A stretch of DNA of 64,000 bases from Streptomyces davaonensis JCM 4913 (GTDB lineage Bacteria > Actinomycetota > Actinomycetes > Streptomycetales > Streptomycetaceae). Location: NCBI RefSeq assembly GCF_000349325.1, contig NC_020504.1, forward strand, positions 1,364,001-1,428,000, written 5' to 3'. A program made the translations under genes and the position numbers. Below, piece after piece: positions 51,066 to 60,153 of the stretch. The notes under the pieces are model-generated. The model saw only the letters and a program-made list of their open reading frames with translations. It made no database searches and was not told the DNA's origin. How positions within the stretch are numbered: the first letter of the stretch is position 1; each line of letters opens with the position of its first letter.

Positions 51066-52289
51066 ATGAGGGTCCGAGTCACTACGGCGGTGCTGACCGC
51101 CATCGCCATCGCCGCGGGCGTCCACCTCGCCCCCGCATCCGCGTCCGCCGCCGAGCCGGCGGAGTTCACCGTGGACACCACCGCCGACGCGGTCGACGCC
51201 GACCCGTCGGACGGCCGGTGCCTCACCGCGTCCGGCGCGTGCAGTCTGCGCGCCGCGGTGATGGCCGCCAACTCCCGGCCGGGCAGCACGATCACGCTGC
51301 CGCCCGGCCACTACCGGCTGACGATCCCGCCCGACCCCCGGCTGATCGTCGGCGACCATCCCGACCCCACCACAGGCGACTTGAACGTCGACGCCCCCAC
51401 CACCATCACGGGATCGGGCGCGCGCACCACCGTCATCGACGCGGGCCTCCTGGACCGGGTCTTCCGGCTGCGCGCGGACACCCGTATGTCCGATGTGACG
51501 ATCACCGGGGGCAGGGCCGTACAGCGTGAACTGCCCTTCACCGACACCGGTGGTGGCGGCATCGCCAACGCCCACCACCTGACCCTGCGCCGGGTCGCCG
51601 TCACCGGGAACTCCGCCGGGTACGGCGGCGGCATCTTCAACGTCCCGGACTCCCACCTGGATCTCATCGACAGTACGGTCAGCCGGAACACCGCGGGAGA
51701 GGCCGGCGGCATCAGATTCGACGACACCGGCACTGTCACGAACTCGACGATCGCGGACAACCGGGTGACGAACCCCGGCGACCGTCCCGGCAGCCTCGGC
51801 GGCTACGGCGGAGGCATCGACATTCGCGGCACGGGAACGGTGCAGATCCTCAACTCGACCATCGCACGCAACAGTTCCAGCGACGGCGGGGGCGGGATCA
51901 ACATCGCCCCGGCCTACCTCGACAGCCTGCCCGCGCCCCTCCCGGACCTGCCCCTGGGCCGCATGACCCTGCGCAACTCGATCATCGCGGGCAACACCGT
52001 CGACGGCGCCGCCGCCGACTGCAAGAAGGCCTTCGCGACCATCGCCTCCCTGGGCCACAACATCAACGCCGACGGAAGCTGTCGCCTCACCGCCGCGGGC
52101 GATCTGCCCAGCCGTGACCCGCTGCTCGGGCCGCTCACGGACAACGGCGGCCCGACCGACACCGCGGCGCTCCTGCCGGGCAGCCCCGCCCTCGACGCGG
52201 CCGCCGACTGCCCGGACACCGATCAACGCGGCATCGCCCGCCCTCAGGGCGCAGCCTGCGACATCGGCGCCTACGAGCACACGCCGTGA
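51066..52289 (+). CDS. Exported CSLREA-domain right-handed beta-helix protein
   Basis: 407 residues, ATG with GAGAGGAG eight bases upstream. Signal peptide about 1-29 (ending ASASAAEP). Next is the CSLREA motif (GACSLRAAVMAANSRPG near 62-78), then a right-handed parallel beta-helix with repeated N/D-rich turns such as GGGIANAHHLTLRRVAVTGNS and STIADNRV. These folds bind or process polysaccharides or act as surface proteins. No catalytic residues could be assigned. The esterase gene begins 40 bases after its stop. Confidence 0.86.
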   Translation: MRVRVTTAVLTAIAIAAGVHLAPASASAAEPAEFTVDTTADAVDADPSDGRCLTASGACSLRAAVMAANSRPGSTITLPPGHYRLTIPPDPRLIVGDHPDPTTGDLNVDAPTTITGSGARTTVIDAGLLDRVFRLRADTRMSDVTITGGRAVQRELPFTDTGGGGIANAHHLTLRRVAVTGNSAGYGGGIFNVPDSHLDLIDSTVSRNTAGEAGGIRFDDTGTVTNSTIADNRVTNPGDRPGSLGGYGGGIDIRGTGTVQILNSTIARNSSSDGGGGINIAPAYLDSLPAPLPDLPLGRMTLRNSIIAGNTVDGAAADCKKAFATIASLGHNINADGSCRLTAAGDLPSRDPLLGPLTDNGGPTDTAALLPGSPALDAAADCPDTDQRGIARPQGAACDIGAYEHTP

Positions 52290-52329
52290 CCCCGCACCGC
52301 CATCAACGCCGATGAGGATGCGATGAGAG

Positions 52330-53970
52330 ATGACTTCTCCGAGTCCGCGCCACCCCCTTGGCTGGGTCCTGGCCGCCGTTGCGGCCCTGTTGCTGTCCCT
52401 CACCACTCCCCCGGCCGTGGCCGGCCAGGACTCCCTGGTCGTGCGCACCGACCGCGGCCTGTTGCGCGGGGCGGCCGACCGAGCCGGCGGACGGGTCTTC
52501 CAGGGGATACCGTTCGCCGCCCCACCGACCGGTGAGCTGCGCTGGCGACCACCGCAGCCCGCCGCACGATGGCACGGCGTACGCGACGCCACCGCCCCCG
52601 CGCACCCGTGCCCCCAACTGCCGTTGACGCTGCTCCCCGACGGCGGTCCCGTCCTGCCCGGCGAGTCCAACCGCACCGGCAGCACGACGGAGGACTGCCT
52701 GTACGTCAATGTGTGGACCCCCGCCCGCACCACCGGCCGCCCCCTGCCGGTGCTGGTCTGGCTGCACGGCGGCGGCAACGTCTACGGCGCGGGCAGCGAC
52801 TACGACGGCTCGGCGCTGGCCGCGAGGGGCCTGGTCGTGGTGACCGTCAACTACCGCCTCGGAGCACTGGGGTTCCTCGCCCACCCCGCCCTGTCGGCCG
52901 AGAGCACGGACCACGCCTCCGGCGACTACGGCCTGATGGACCAACAGGCCGCTCTGCACTGGGTGCAGCGCAACATCGGCGCGTTCGGCGGCGACCGGAA
53001 CCGGGTGACGCTCGGCGGCCAGTCCGCCGGTTCGGCGGACACCTGCGCCCACATCGCCTCGCCCACCGCGAAAGGCTTGTTCCACCGCGCGATCCAGCAG
53101 AGCGGAAGCTGCGCCTCGCCCGACGCCCTCACCCCGCTCACGCTCGACGCGGCCGAGCGCAAGGGCAGCGGCTTCGCGGCCTCCGTGGGCTGCACGGACC
53201 CGACAACGGCGGCAACCTGCCTGCGCACCGTGCCCGTCTCCGCGCTCATCGGCACCGCCGGAACGGGGCCGGCGTCCCTGTGGGGCCCGAACACCGGGCC
53301 GCGCATCCTCCCCCGCCCTCCGCAGGCGGCATGGGCCGAGGGACGGGTGAACGCGGTACCGACACTGAACGGCAACACCCATGACGAGTACCGCTACTTC
53401 ACCGCGCTGTACGTGGATCTGCTCGGCGGCGGCCCGTTGACCCCCGAGTCGTACGCCGCGCTGATCCGGCTCCAGTACGGCGAGCGCGCGCCCGCGGTCC
53501 TCGACACGTACCCGGCCTCGGCGTACGCGACCCCCAACCTGGCGTACTCCGCCGTCGGCACTGATCAACGATTCGCCTGCCCGGCCCGCTCCGACAGCCG
53601 CCTGTACAGCACGCGGGCGCCCGTCTACGCCTACGAGTTCACCGACCCCGAGGCGCCCCCGTTCATCCCGGCACCGCACACCCCGCAGGGCGCTTTCCAC
53701 GCCTCCGAACTGGCCTATCTCTTCCCCATGGAGGCAATACGCCCCCTGACTCCGCCCCAACACCGCCTCTCCGCGACGATGACCACCTACTGGGCCCGCT
53801 TCGCCGCGACCGGCAACCCCAACGCGCTCGGCACACCGTCCTGGCCGCGCTACACGCCGATGGGAGACCGCATCCAGCAACTGACACCCGACCGGGTCGG
53901 CCCCACCACCGGATTCGCGACCGATCACCACTGCACGTTCTGGCAACCACTCACTCAGGCGCACCCCTGA
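52330..53970 (+). CDS. Exported type-B carboxylesterase
   Basis: 546 residues, ATG start; the ribosome binding site is a weak GAGAG. Signal peptide about 1-31. Alpha/beta-hydrolase of the carboxylesterase B family: oxyanion hole WLHGGGNVYG, nucleophile elbow GGQSAGS (Ser near 233), Glu in NTHDEYRYF and His in GAFHASELAYLF. It should hydrolyse esters outside the cell. The 3' end overlaps the convergent TetR gene by 20 bases. Confidence 0.92.
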   Translation: MTSPSPRHPLGWVLAAVAALLLSLTTPPAVAGQDSLVVRTDRGLLRGAADRAGGRVFQGIPFAAPPTGELRWRPPQPAARWHGVRDATAPAHPCPQLPLTLLPDGGPVLPGESNRTGSTTEDCLYVNVWTPARTTGRPLPVLVWLHGGGNVYGAGSDYDGSALAARGLVVVTVNYRLGALGFLAHPALSAESTDHASGDYGLMDQQAALHWVQRNIGAFGGDRNRVTLGGQSAGSADTCAHIASPTAKGLFHRAIQQSGSCASPDALTPLTLDAAERKGSGFAASVGCTDPTTAATCLRTVPVSALIGTAGTGPASLWGPNTGPRILPRPPQAAWAEGRVNAVPTLNGNTHDEYRYFTALYVDLLGGGPLTPESYAALIRLQYGERAPAVLDTYPASAYATPNLAYSAVGTDQRFACPARSDSRLYSTRAPVYAYEFTDPEAPPFIPAPHTPQGAFHASELAYLFPMEAIRPLTPPQHRLSATMTTYWARFAATGNPNALGTPSWPRYTPMGDRIQQLTPDRVGPTTGFATDHHCTFWQPLTQAHP

Positions 53971-54574
53971 CCGCCACCCCGTGATGTGCCGCCAGCGCCC
54001 GCAACGCCACCCGCAACGGCCCGGTTTCCAGGGCGGCCCCCGCATCGAACCAGCGGGCCACGGCCGTCCCGCTCGCCATCCGCAGCGTGAAGCGCGCCAG
54101 TTCGTCCGCCACCTCGGGGCGTTCACGCAGCCCGAAGACACAACTCAGCGCATCCCGGGCCCATTGCATCAGGGCGTCCCGGTAGTGCCGCACCTCGGCC
54201 ACTGCCGCCGCTGTGGCGTCCTGCTGCACCATGCCCAGCCCCAACAGCAGTCGCACACTGGGCTGATGACGCTGGAACGCGTCCCCGACCTCGGTGAGGA
54301 AGGCCTCCAGCCGCTCGTCGAGGTCGCGGCCCGGCACCTCGGCCGGGGGCAGGGCGGCCAACAGCGTGGTTTGGGCCCGCTCCAGCACGGCGACGTAGAT
54401 CCCGTCCTTGCTGCCGAAGTGCCAGTAGAGGGAGCTGACCGGCAGGCCGCACGCCGCGGAGATCATCGAAATGGACGTGGCGGCGTAGCCGTGCCGGGCC
54501 ATCAGCTCACCCGCGGTGTCGAGTATCGCGTCCCGTGACCGTGCGCCGCGGCCCCGGGCCGGTGCCTCCGTCAT
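53951..54574 (-). CDS. TetR-family repressor
   Basis: 207 residues. N-terminal helix-turn-helix (about 15-60) reads RDAILDTAGELMARHGYAATSISMISAACGLPVSSLYWHFGSKDG, a clear TetR signature. The C-terminal ligand domain (about 80-205) is all-helical. Convergent with the esterase gene, sharing 20 bases. Operator-like palindromes at 48712-48731 and 50948-50975 may be its targets, inferred from position only. Confidence 0.92.
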   Translation of the reverse strand: MTEAPARGRGARSRDAILDTAGELMARHGYAATSISMISAACGLPVSSLYWHFGSKDGIYVAVLERAQTTLLAALPPAEVPGRDLDERLEAFLTEVGDAFQRHQPSVRLLLGLGMVQQDATAAAVAEVRHYRDALMQWARDALSCVFGLRERPEVADELARFTLRMASGTAVARWFDAGAALETGPLRVALRALAAHHGVAVRGAPE

Positions 54575-54678
54575 GCGGCCGACTCTAGAGGAAGCGCAGG
54601 CCGAGGCGCCCCTGGGCTGTGGTGACTGTGAGAAGCTGCGGGCCGAGCCACCCCTCCACCATCCAGAGTGAGGTAGTC

Positions 54679-55533
54679 ATGCCCGGTCGGCCCGAACCCG
54701 CCTTCTTGCCGTCGATCACGTTGCGCGGGTACGGCGACAGTATCTGGCTTGAGGGCAGGGCCGTTCTCCTCGAACAGAACGGCACGCGGCGGCGGATACC
54801 GATCACGGCGATCGAAGGCGCCCGAGCTGTCGGCGCCGGGCAGCGATCAGTGGAGATCGCTCTTTGGGGCACTGACGGCGCTCCGGGACCGGTGTTCGTT
54901 GTGGAGGGACGGCATGCCGATCAGGCGGAACGTCTCGTCGAGGTGATCAACCGGGCGCGGCCGCAGAGTGCTCCACCGGGCGGAGGAGCGGGCCTGGTCG
55001 AGGTGTTGCCCGACAGCTCGGTGCCCGGCCGGAAGCGCATGAGTCCGCGCGAGCGCGTTGCGGCGCTCACTGCACTCATCGTCTACATCGGGGGTGCTGC
55101 CTCGCTCGCGCTGTTCGGGGAACCGGTCCAGGTGATGATGTGGGTGCTCGGCGTGATGCCGGTCCTCCTGGGCCTGATCATCTCCGGACCTGCCGTGGTG
55201 AACGCGCGCGACCGGCTGGTGCTCAGGAAGCGGGGCGTCGCGGTCGTCGCGCTGCTCGATCGCGACCACGGGAAGCGGCGGTTCTTCAAGTACACCGACC
55301 TGGACGGCGCCGTGCACGAGATTCAGGCCGACTACGCGGCAAGGGGGCTCGGGGGCGACCCACAACGCATCAACGTCGTCTACGACCCGCACCACCCGGA
55401 GAAGGCCGTCTGCACCCTGGAACGGTCGACCCTGGTCTTCAGGACAGTGGGGGTCGGTCTGCTCGGAGGACTGCTCCTGTCCGTCGGATTCCTCATGATG
55501 CCGTTCCAGCTGGTGCTCCTGGCTCTTTCCTGA
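54679..55533 (+). CDS. Membrane protein with DUF3592-like domain
   Basis: 284 residues. ATG preceded by GAGG; a longer form from 54619 lacks support. N-terminal soluble beta domain (about 5-85, PH-like: ITLRGYGDSIWLEGRAVLLEQNG), two membrane helices (about 125-145 and 150-170), a DUF3592-like domain (about 180-250, RKRGVAVVALLDRDHGKRRFFKYTDLDGAVHE and YDPHHPEKA) and a final membrane helix. The role is unknown. It stands alone, divergent from the TetR gene. Confidence 0.75.
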   Translation: MPGRPEPAFLPSITLRGYGDSIWLEGRAVLLEQNGTRRRIPITAIEGARAVGAGQRSVEIALWGTDGAPGPVFVVEGRHADQAERLVEVINRARPQSAPPGGGAGLVEVLPDSSVPGRKRMSPRERVAALTALIVYIGGAASLALFGEPVQVMMWVLGVMPVLLGLIISGPAVVNARDRLVLRKRGVAVVALLDRDHGKRRFFKYTDLDGAVHEIQADYAARGLGGDPQRINVVYDPHHPEKAVCTLERSTLVFRTVGVGLLGGLLLSVGFLMMPFQLVLLALS

Positions 55534-55618
55534 GCCTTCGAGGTTCAGGCCGCACTAAAGGGCTCTACCGCGGCTGTCGCTCGTCCCGGCCGGGCTCAGG
55601 ATCGGCCGGGGCGGGTGT

Positions 55619-56029
55619 TCAGAGGGTGGGGGACTTCTCGCGGAGGAGGACGGTCGTACGGAGGGCGGAGTGCAGGCGGAAGGTGTTCGTCCACTCGCGG
55701 TCCCGCGTCGGAGGGAGCTGCCAGCACAGGCCAGGGCACATGACACGGTGGAGCGGGGGGATCGCCACGTGGCAGCCCCGGCCCAGCACGCGCGCCTGCG
55801 GGACGTTCCAACTGGCGGCGGAGCCAGGTGGGATCAGCCAGTACAGGCGCTCGCCGAAGCTGTCCCTGATCACGGCTCCGGTCTCGTCGCCGAGGTGCCG
55901 GAGGACGTCGATACCGAGGTCGAGCGGTACGCGTACGGCATCCCACCAGCTCCCCGCGGCCACGGTCCGCACCTCGACGCCGCCCGGCTGCATCCACCAC
56001 GAGGTTCTGCCGACTGCCATCGCCCTCAC
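55619..56029 (-). CDS. Conserved hypothetical protein
   Basis: 136 residues from a GTG; an ATG three codons on is nearly as good. Rich in Trp and Arg, with WWDAVRVPLDLGIDVLRHLGDETGAVI and ERLYWLIPPGSAASW, then CHVAIPP and WQLPPTRDREWTN. I believe related proteins occur singly in many Streptomyces, but no function is known to me. No signal peptide or membrane segment. It is divergent from the P450 gene. Confidence 0.65.
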   Translation of the reverse strand: MRAMAVGRTSWWMQPGGVEVRTVAAGSWWDAVRVPLDLGIDVLRHLGDETGAVIRDSFGERLYWLIPPGSAASWNVPQARVLGRGCHVAIPPLHRVMCPGLCWQLPPTRDREWTNTFRLHSALRTTVLLREKSPTL

Positions 56030-56203
56030 CGGCCTCCCGATCCGACACCCCGAACCGTAGAGCGGAAGCGGGCCGCCGACTTGCAGCAGAGCGCAGAGAA
56101 GTTGTTCCCGTGCGCAGCACTCACCGGGCGCTCTCGCCCGGACACGCTACGTCGAAGTAGCTTTACCGGTCGTATTGTTGTGCGAGTGCCAGGGAGGCCG
56201 CCC

Positions 56204-57445
56204 GTGGGACACCCCCGCCCCTTAGTCATCGACCCGACCGGCCGCGACATCCACGGCGAGGCTTCCCGGATCCGCGAGCGCGGACCGGTGACCCTCGTCG
56301 AACTGCCCGACGGCGTCCAGGCCTGGGCCGTCAGCAGTCCCGAACTCCTCAAGCGCCTGCTCACCGACCCTCGCGTCTCCAAGGACCCACGCCGGCACTG
56401 GCCCAAGTGGATCAACGGCGAGATCTCCCCGGAATGGCCGCTGTTCACCTGGGTCGCGGTGCAGAACATGTTCACCGCCTACGGAGGCGAGCACAAACGG
56501 CTGCGTGCCCTGGTGTCCAAGGCGTTCACCGCACGGCGCACCGCGGCTCTCCGACCCCGTGTCGAGGAGATCACCGCGGGCCTCCTCGACCGTATCGAGG
56601 AGGCCGGTCGGCACGGCCAAGTCGTCGACCTGCGTGAGGAGTTCTGCTATCCGCTGCCGATCGCGGTGATCAGCGAACTCTTCGGTCTGCCCGAGGAACA
56701 GGGTGCGGAGCTGCGGGCCGTCGTGGACGGCGTCTTCCACACCTCCGCGACCCCGGAGGAAGTCACCGACAACTACGCACGGTTGTATGCGGCGCTGGGT
56801 GAACTCGTCACCCTCAAGCGGAAATCGCCCGGCGACGACCTGACCTCCGCGCTCATCGCCGCCCGCGACGACGGCGACGCCCGGCTGAGCGAGCAGGAGT
56901 TGCTCGACACCTTGGTGCTCATGGTGAGCGCCGGGCACGAGACCACGGTCAATCTCATCGACAACGCGATTCACCTCCTGCTGACCCACCCGGACCAGCT
57001 CACCCACGTCCGCTCCGGTCGCGTCACCTGGGAGGACGTCGTCGAGGAGGCGCTGCGCGTCGAGGCACCCGTCGCCAGCCTGCCACTGCGGTACGCCGTC
57101 GAGGACCTGAAGCTGAGCGAGTTCGGCGGCCCGGACGGGGCGGTGATCGGCAAGGGCGAGGCGATCCTCGCCGCGTACGCGGCCGCGGGACGCGACCCCG
57201 GCAAGTACGGCGCGGACGCCGACCGCTTCGACGTCACCCGCGTCGACAAGGAGCACCTCGCCTTCGGCTACGGCGTGCACTTCTGCCTGGGCGCCCCGCT
57301 GGGACGCATGGAGGCCCACATCGCGCTCCGGGCGCTCTTCGACCGCTTCCCCGGCCTCCGACTCACCCAATCCGGAGACGAGTTGGAGCCTGTCGACTCC
57401 TTCATCTCCAACGGGCACCGCACCCTTCCGGTGCACTTGTCCTGA
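56204..57445 (+). CDS. Cytochrome P450 (CYP154-like)
   Basis: 413 residues. GTG with AGGGAGG six bases upstream; an in-frame GTG 18 bases earlier is possible. The I-helix motif AGHETT (near 243), the K-helix ExxR (EALR near 281) and the heme-binding FGYGVHFCLGAPLGR (Cys near 361) are all intact, so a working monooxygenase is expected. It meets the conservon P450 stop to stop with no base between, on opposite strands. CYP154-type enzymes are known partners of conservon CYP157-type P450s. Confidence 0.92.
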   Translation: MGHPRPLVIDPTGRDIHGEASRIRERGPVTLVELPDGVQAWAVSSPELLKRLLTDPRVSKDPRRHWPKWINGEISPEWPLFTWVAVQNMFTAYGGEHKRLRALVSKAFTARRTAALRPRVEEITAGLLDRIEEAGRHGQVVDLREEFCYPLPIAVISELFGLPEEQGAELRAVVDGVFHTSATPEEVTDNYARLYAALGELVTLKRKSPGDDLTSALIAARDDGDARLSEQELLDTLVLMVSAGHETTVNLIDNAIHLLLTHPDQLTHVRSGRVTWEDVVEEALRVEAPVASLPLRYAVEDLKLSEFGGPDGAVIGKGEAILAAYAAAGRDPGKYGADADRFDVTRVDKEHLAFGYGVHFCLGAPLGRMEAHIALRALFDRFPGLRLTQSGDELEPVDSFISNGHRTLPVHLS

Positions 57446-58807
57446 TCACTCGCCTCGCCACCACGCCAGCAGCCGGGCACCCCATCCGCGCCGCACGCGA
57501 CCGACCGGGGGCACTGCGGACGGCCGGGGTGTCGGCGCGACGGGCTCCAACGGCGAATCGCCGCCCGGCGTGGGCGGGGTGACGGTGGTCGGCGGGAACG
57601 TCACCGGCAGTGCGGCCAGCGCACGGTGGAACGGGCCCGGGCGCCAGGCCAAGTCCTCGACGGGTACGGAGAGTTCAACGTCCGGAAGCCGGTCCAGCAG
57701 CTTCTCCACGGCCACCGCAGCGATCAGCCGGGCAGGACCCTGCGCCGGGCAGTTGTGCGGGCCTGCGCTCCACGCCAAGTGGGCGCGGTTGCCCGCACGC
57801 TGGTCCACCGTCAGGGCGGGGTCGGTGTTGGCCGCGGCGAGACTGACCACGAGCGGCTGCCCCGCCCGCAGCAGCGCACCTTCGTACACCACGTCATGGA
57901 TCGCGTAGTGCACGGCGTAGTTGGCCATGGGCGGGTCGGTCCACAGCACCTCGTCCAGGGCCTCCTCCACCGGCAGGCTGCCGCCGGAGAGGCTGCCCGC
58001 GAACCGGTCGTCGGAGAGCAGCAGTCGCAGGCTGTTGGCGATCAGGTTCTGCTGCGGCTCGGTGCCCGCGCCCATGAGCAGGACGAGGGTGTGCACCATC
58101 TCCTCGTCGGTGAGCTCGGCGGAGTGGGCCATCAGCCAGGACGTCACGTCCGGACCGGGCTGCCGTCGCTTCAGCGTGACGAGGTCCAGCAGGGTCGTCG
58201 CGAGCAGGTTGTTGGCCTGCTCGGCGTCCACCCCGTCGAAGATGCCGGACATGCCCCGCACCAGCCGCTCGCCGTAGTCGGCCGGGCAGCCGAACATGCG
58301 GTTGAACACCAGCAGGGGAAGCACCTGGGCGTACTCGCCGAGCAGGTCCGCCTGTCCGGCCGGGGCGATGCGGTCGATGAGCGTGTCGGCGCTCGCCTCG
58401 ACGTAGCCGCGCAGAGTGGCGGAGTCGATCCGGGCCAGGCTGTCCGTGATCGCGCCGCGCAGCCTGCGGTGTTCCGTGCCGTCGGTCCACAGTGCGTTCG
58501 GCCGGTACATCATCATCGGCACGACCGGGCTGTCCGCGGGGACGGTGCCGTCCGCCAGGTCCTTCCAGCGGCGAGCGTCCTTGGAGAACGTCTCGGTGCC
58601 GCGCAGCACGTGCAGGGCGGCTTCGTATCCGACGACCAGCGAGGCCCGCACCCCGGGTGCCAGCTCGACCGGCGCGATCGGGCCGACGTCGCGCAGGCGC
58701 CCGTAGACGGTGGCCGGATCGGCGGCGAACTCGGGCCCGTACAGGGACTCGTGCGCGGGGCAGCCCGGTGGTGGGAAGGGCGGCGGTGCGGGGGTTGCGG
58801 AAGTCAC
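57446..58807 (-). CDS. cvnE: Conservon cytochrome P450 (CvnE, CYP157-like) lacking ExxR
   Basis: 453 residues from a GTG that overlaps the end of the GTPase gene (GTGA). Heme region reads LAWSAGPHNCPAQGPARL, with the Cys (near 349) but not the usual FGxGxHxCxG. The I-helix reads GAGTEPQQN without the conserved Thr pair. The K-helix ExxR is EVLW (near 287): the invariant Arg is replaced by Trp, as described for CYP157 enzymes. A Pro-rich tail ends in WWRGE. It is the last gene of the conservon and may be a non-canonical or regulatory P450. Confidence 0.92.
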   Translation of the reverse strand: MTSATPAPPPFPPPGCPAHESLYGPEFAADPATVYGRLRDVGPIAPVELAPGVRASLVVGYEAALHVLRGTETFSKDARRWKDLADGTVPADSPVVPMMMYRPNALWTDGTEHRRLRGAITDSLARIDSATLRGYVEASADTLIDRIAPAGQADLLGEYAQVLPLLVFNRMFGCPADYGERLVRGMSGIFDGVDAEQANNLLATTLLDLVTLKRRQPGPDVTSWLMAHSAELTDEEMVHTLVLLMGAGTEPQQNLIANSLRLLLSDDRFAGSLSGGSLPVEEALDEVLWTDPPMANYAVHYAIHDVVYEGALLRAGQPLVVSLAAANTDPALTVDQRAGNRAHLAWSAGPHNCPAQGPARLIAAVAVEKLLDRLPDVELSVPVEDLAWRPGPFHRALAALPVTFPPTTVTPPTPGGDSPLEPVAPTPRPSAVPPVGRVRRGWGARLLAWWRGE

Positions 58808-59406
58808 GCGTGCTCCAAGTGGCCGGTGCGGTTCAGGAGGTACTCGACGAGGCTGATGAGGGCCCGGGTCGACGAGACCCGGTCGCGGGCGTCGCAGCGG
58901 ACGAGGGGGGTTTCGGGCAGCAGGTCGAGGGCTTCGCGCACCTCGTCGAGCCGGTGGGCGGCGGCGCCGGGGAACTGGTTGACGGCGACGGCGTACGGCA
59001 GTCCGTGCTCCTCCAGTACGCCCATGACCTCGAAGGACTGGCTGAGGCGGCGGGTGTCGGCGAGGACGAGCGCGCCGAGCGCGCCCCGTGTCATGTCCTG
59101 CCACAGCCGGGTGAAGCGCTGCTGGCCCGGGGTGCCGAACAGGTAGAGCACCAGCCGGTCGTTGAGGGTGAGCCGGCCGAAGTCGAGGGCGACGGTGGTG
59201 GTCGTCTTGTCCTGGATGCCCGCCAGGTCGTCGACGAGGGCGCCGGCCTCGGTCATGACCTCCTCGGTGCGCAGGGGCCGGATCTCGGAGAGCGTGCCGA
59301 CGTACGTGGTCTTGCCGACCGCGAAGTGGCCCACGATCAGCAGCTTGACCGCCGTCTGCACGCTGGGCTTCAGATAGACGTCGTCAGAGGCGGGCGCGGA
59401 GTGCAT
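58804..59406 (-). CDS. cvnD: Conservon Ras-like GTPase (CvnD)
   Basis: 200 residues. Small GTPase with P-loop GHFAVGKTT (near 26-34), the switch segment LFGTPGQQRF (near 90) and VNQF in place of NKxD. In conservons CvnD forms a membrane-linked complex with CvnA-C that resembles a G-protein relay. Its start overlaps the end of cvnC by 23 bases and its end overlaps cvnE by 4. Confidence 0.94.
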   Translation of the reverse strand: MHSAPASDDVYLKPSVQTAVKLLIVGHFAVGKTTYVGTLSEIRPLRTEEVMTEAGALVDDLAGIQDKTTTTVALDFGRLTLNDRLVLYLFGTPGQQRFTRLWQDMTRGALGALVLADTRRLSQSFEVMGVLEEHGLPYAVAVNQFPGAAAHRLDEVREALDLLPETPLVRCDARDRVSSTRALISLVEYLLNRTGHLEHA

Positions 59407-59743
59407 CGAGCACCTCCTGGAGGATGTGGGCGTCGGCCGGGCGGGCGGCGGGGATCGGCGCGCGGGTGACGATGTGGCCGCTGTCCATGAGGTCGGCGAT
59501 CAGTACCTTGGTCACGCCCACCGGCAGCGAGAGGTGGCCGGCCACCTCGGCGACGGACAGGGCGCCGGGCCGGCACAGCTCCATGAGCCTGCGCTTTTCC
59601 GGGTTGAGTCCGGTCAGCGGCAGATCGTCGGCCGCGATCAGCAGGGTGACCAGGTCCAGGGTGTTGCGGGTGGGGTGGGCGCGGCCGTCCGTGACGACGT
59701 ACGACCGCACCAGCCGGTCTGTGGGGCGGCGCCGGGGAGTCAT
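59384..59743 (-). CDS. cvnC: Conservon DUF742 protein (CvnC)
   Basis: 119 residues. DUF742 pattern: RLVRSYVVTDGRAHPTRN, then LNPEKRRLMELCRPGALSVAEVAGHLSLPVGVTKVLIADLMDSGHI, which is a winged helix-like region. ATG start overlaps the stop of cvnB (ATGA). It is a conserved conservon component of unknown biochemical role. Confidence 0.93.
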   Translation of the reverse strand: MTPRRRPTDRLVRSYVVTDGRAHPTRNTLDLVTLLIAADDLPLTGLNPEKRRLMELCRPGALSVAEVAGHLSLPVGVTKVLIADLMDSGHIVTRAPIPAARPADAHILQEVLDALRARL

Positions 59744-60153
59744 TGCGGGCTGCCGGTGTCCTGCCGGGCGGGGCTGGTCAGTTCCTTGCCGAGCCGGTCG
59801 ACGAGTTTGTGCATGCGGTAGGTGACCGCCTCCATGTCGACGTCCTCGCCGGTGGAGACCGCGAGGTAGGCGCCCTCGCCTGCGGCGACCAGGAAGACGT
59901 AGCCGTGCGCGAACTCGATCAGGGTCTGCCGCCACGGGGTGTTCGGGCTGCCGCAGAACTCGGCCGTGCTGCGGCTGATCGACTGGACGCCGGACAGGCC
60001 CGCGGCCAGCCGTTCGGCGTCGTCCCGGTCGATGTCCTGGGAGAAGGCGCGGAGCATGCCGTCGGCGGAGAGCAGGATCGCGTGCCGCGCCTGCGGGACC
60101 TTCAGCACCTCGTCCAGCATCCAGCCCAGCGTGTTGTCGGTCGGCCCGGTCAT
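59740..60153 (-). CDS. cvnB: Conservon roadblock/LC7 protein (CvnB)
   Basis: 137 residues. Roadblock fold: N-terminal LGWMLDEVLKVPQARHAILLSADGMLRAFSQ, then RLAAGLSGVQSISR and the strand-rich YVFLVAAGEGAYLAV. Such proteins regulate small GTPases, here CvnD. Starts four bases before the cvnA stop, so it is coupled to it. Confidence 0.94.
   Translation of the reverse strand: MTGPTDNTLGWMLDEVLKVPQARHAILLSADGMLRAFSQDIDRDDAERLAAGLSGVQSISRSTAEFCGSPNTPWRQTLIEFAHGYVFLVAAGEGAYLAVSTGEDVDMEAVTYRMHKLVDRLGKELTSPARQDTGSPQ

Noticed and set aside
57446..58807. Treating the conservon P450 as a frameshifted pseudogene because of its abnormal motifs
   Set aside because: The frame is intact over 453 residues, and loss of ExxR is known for the CYP157 group in conservons.
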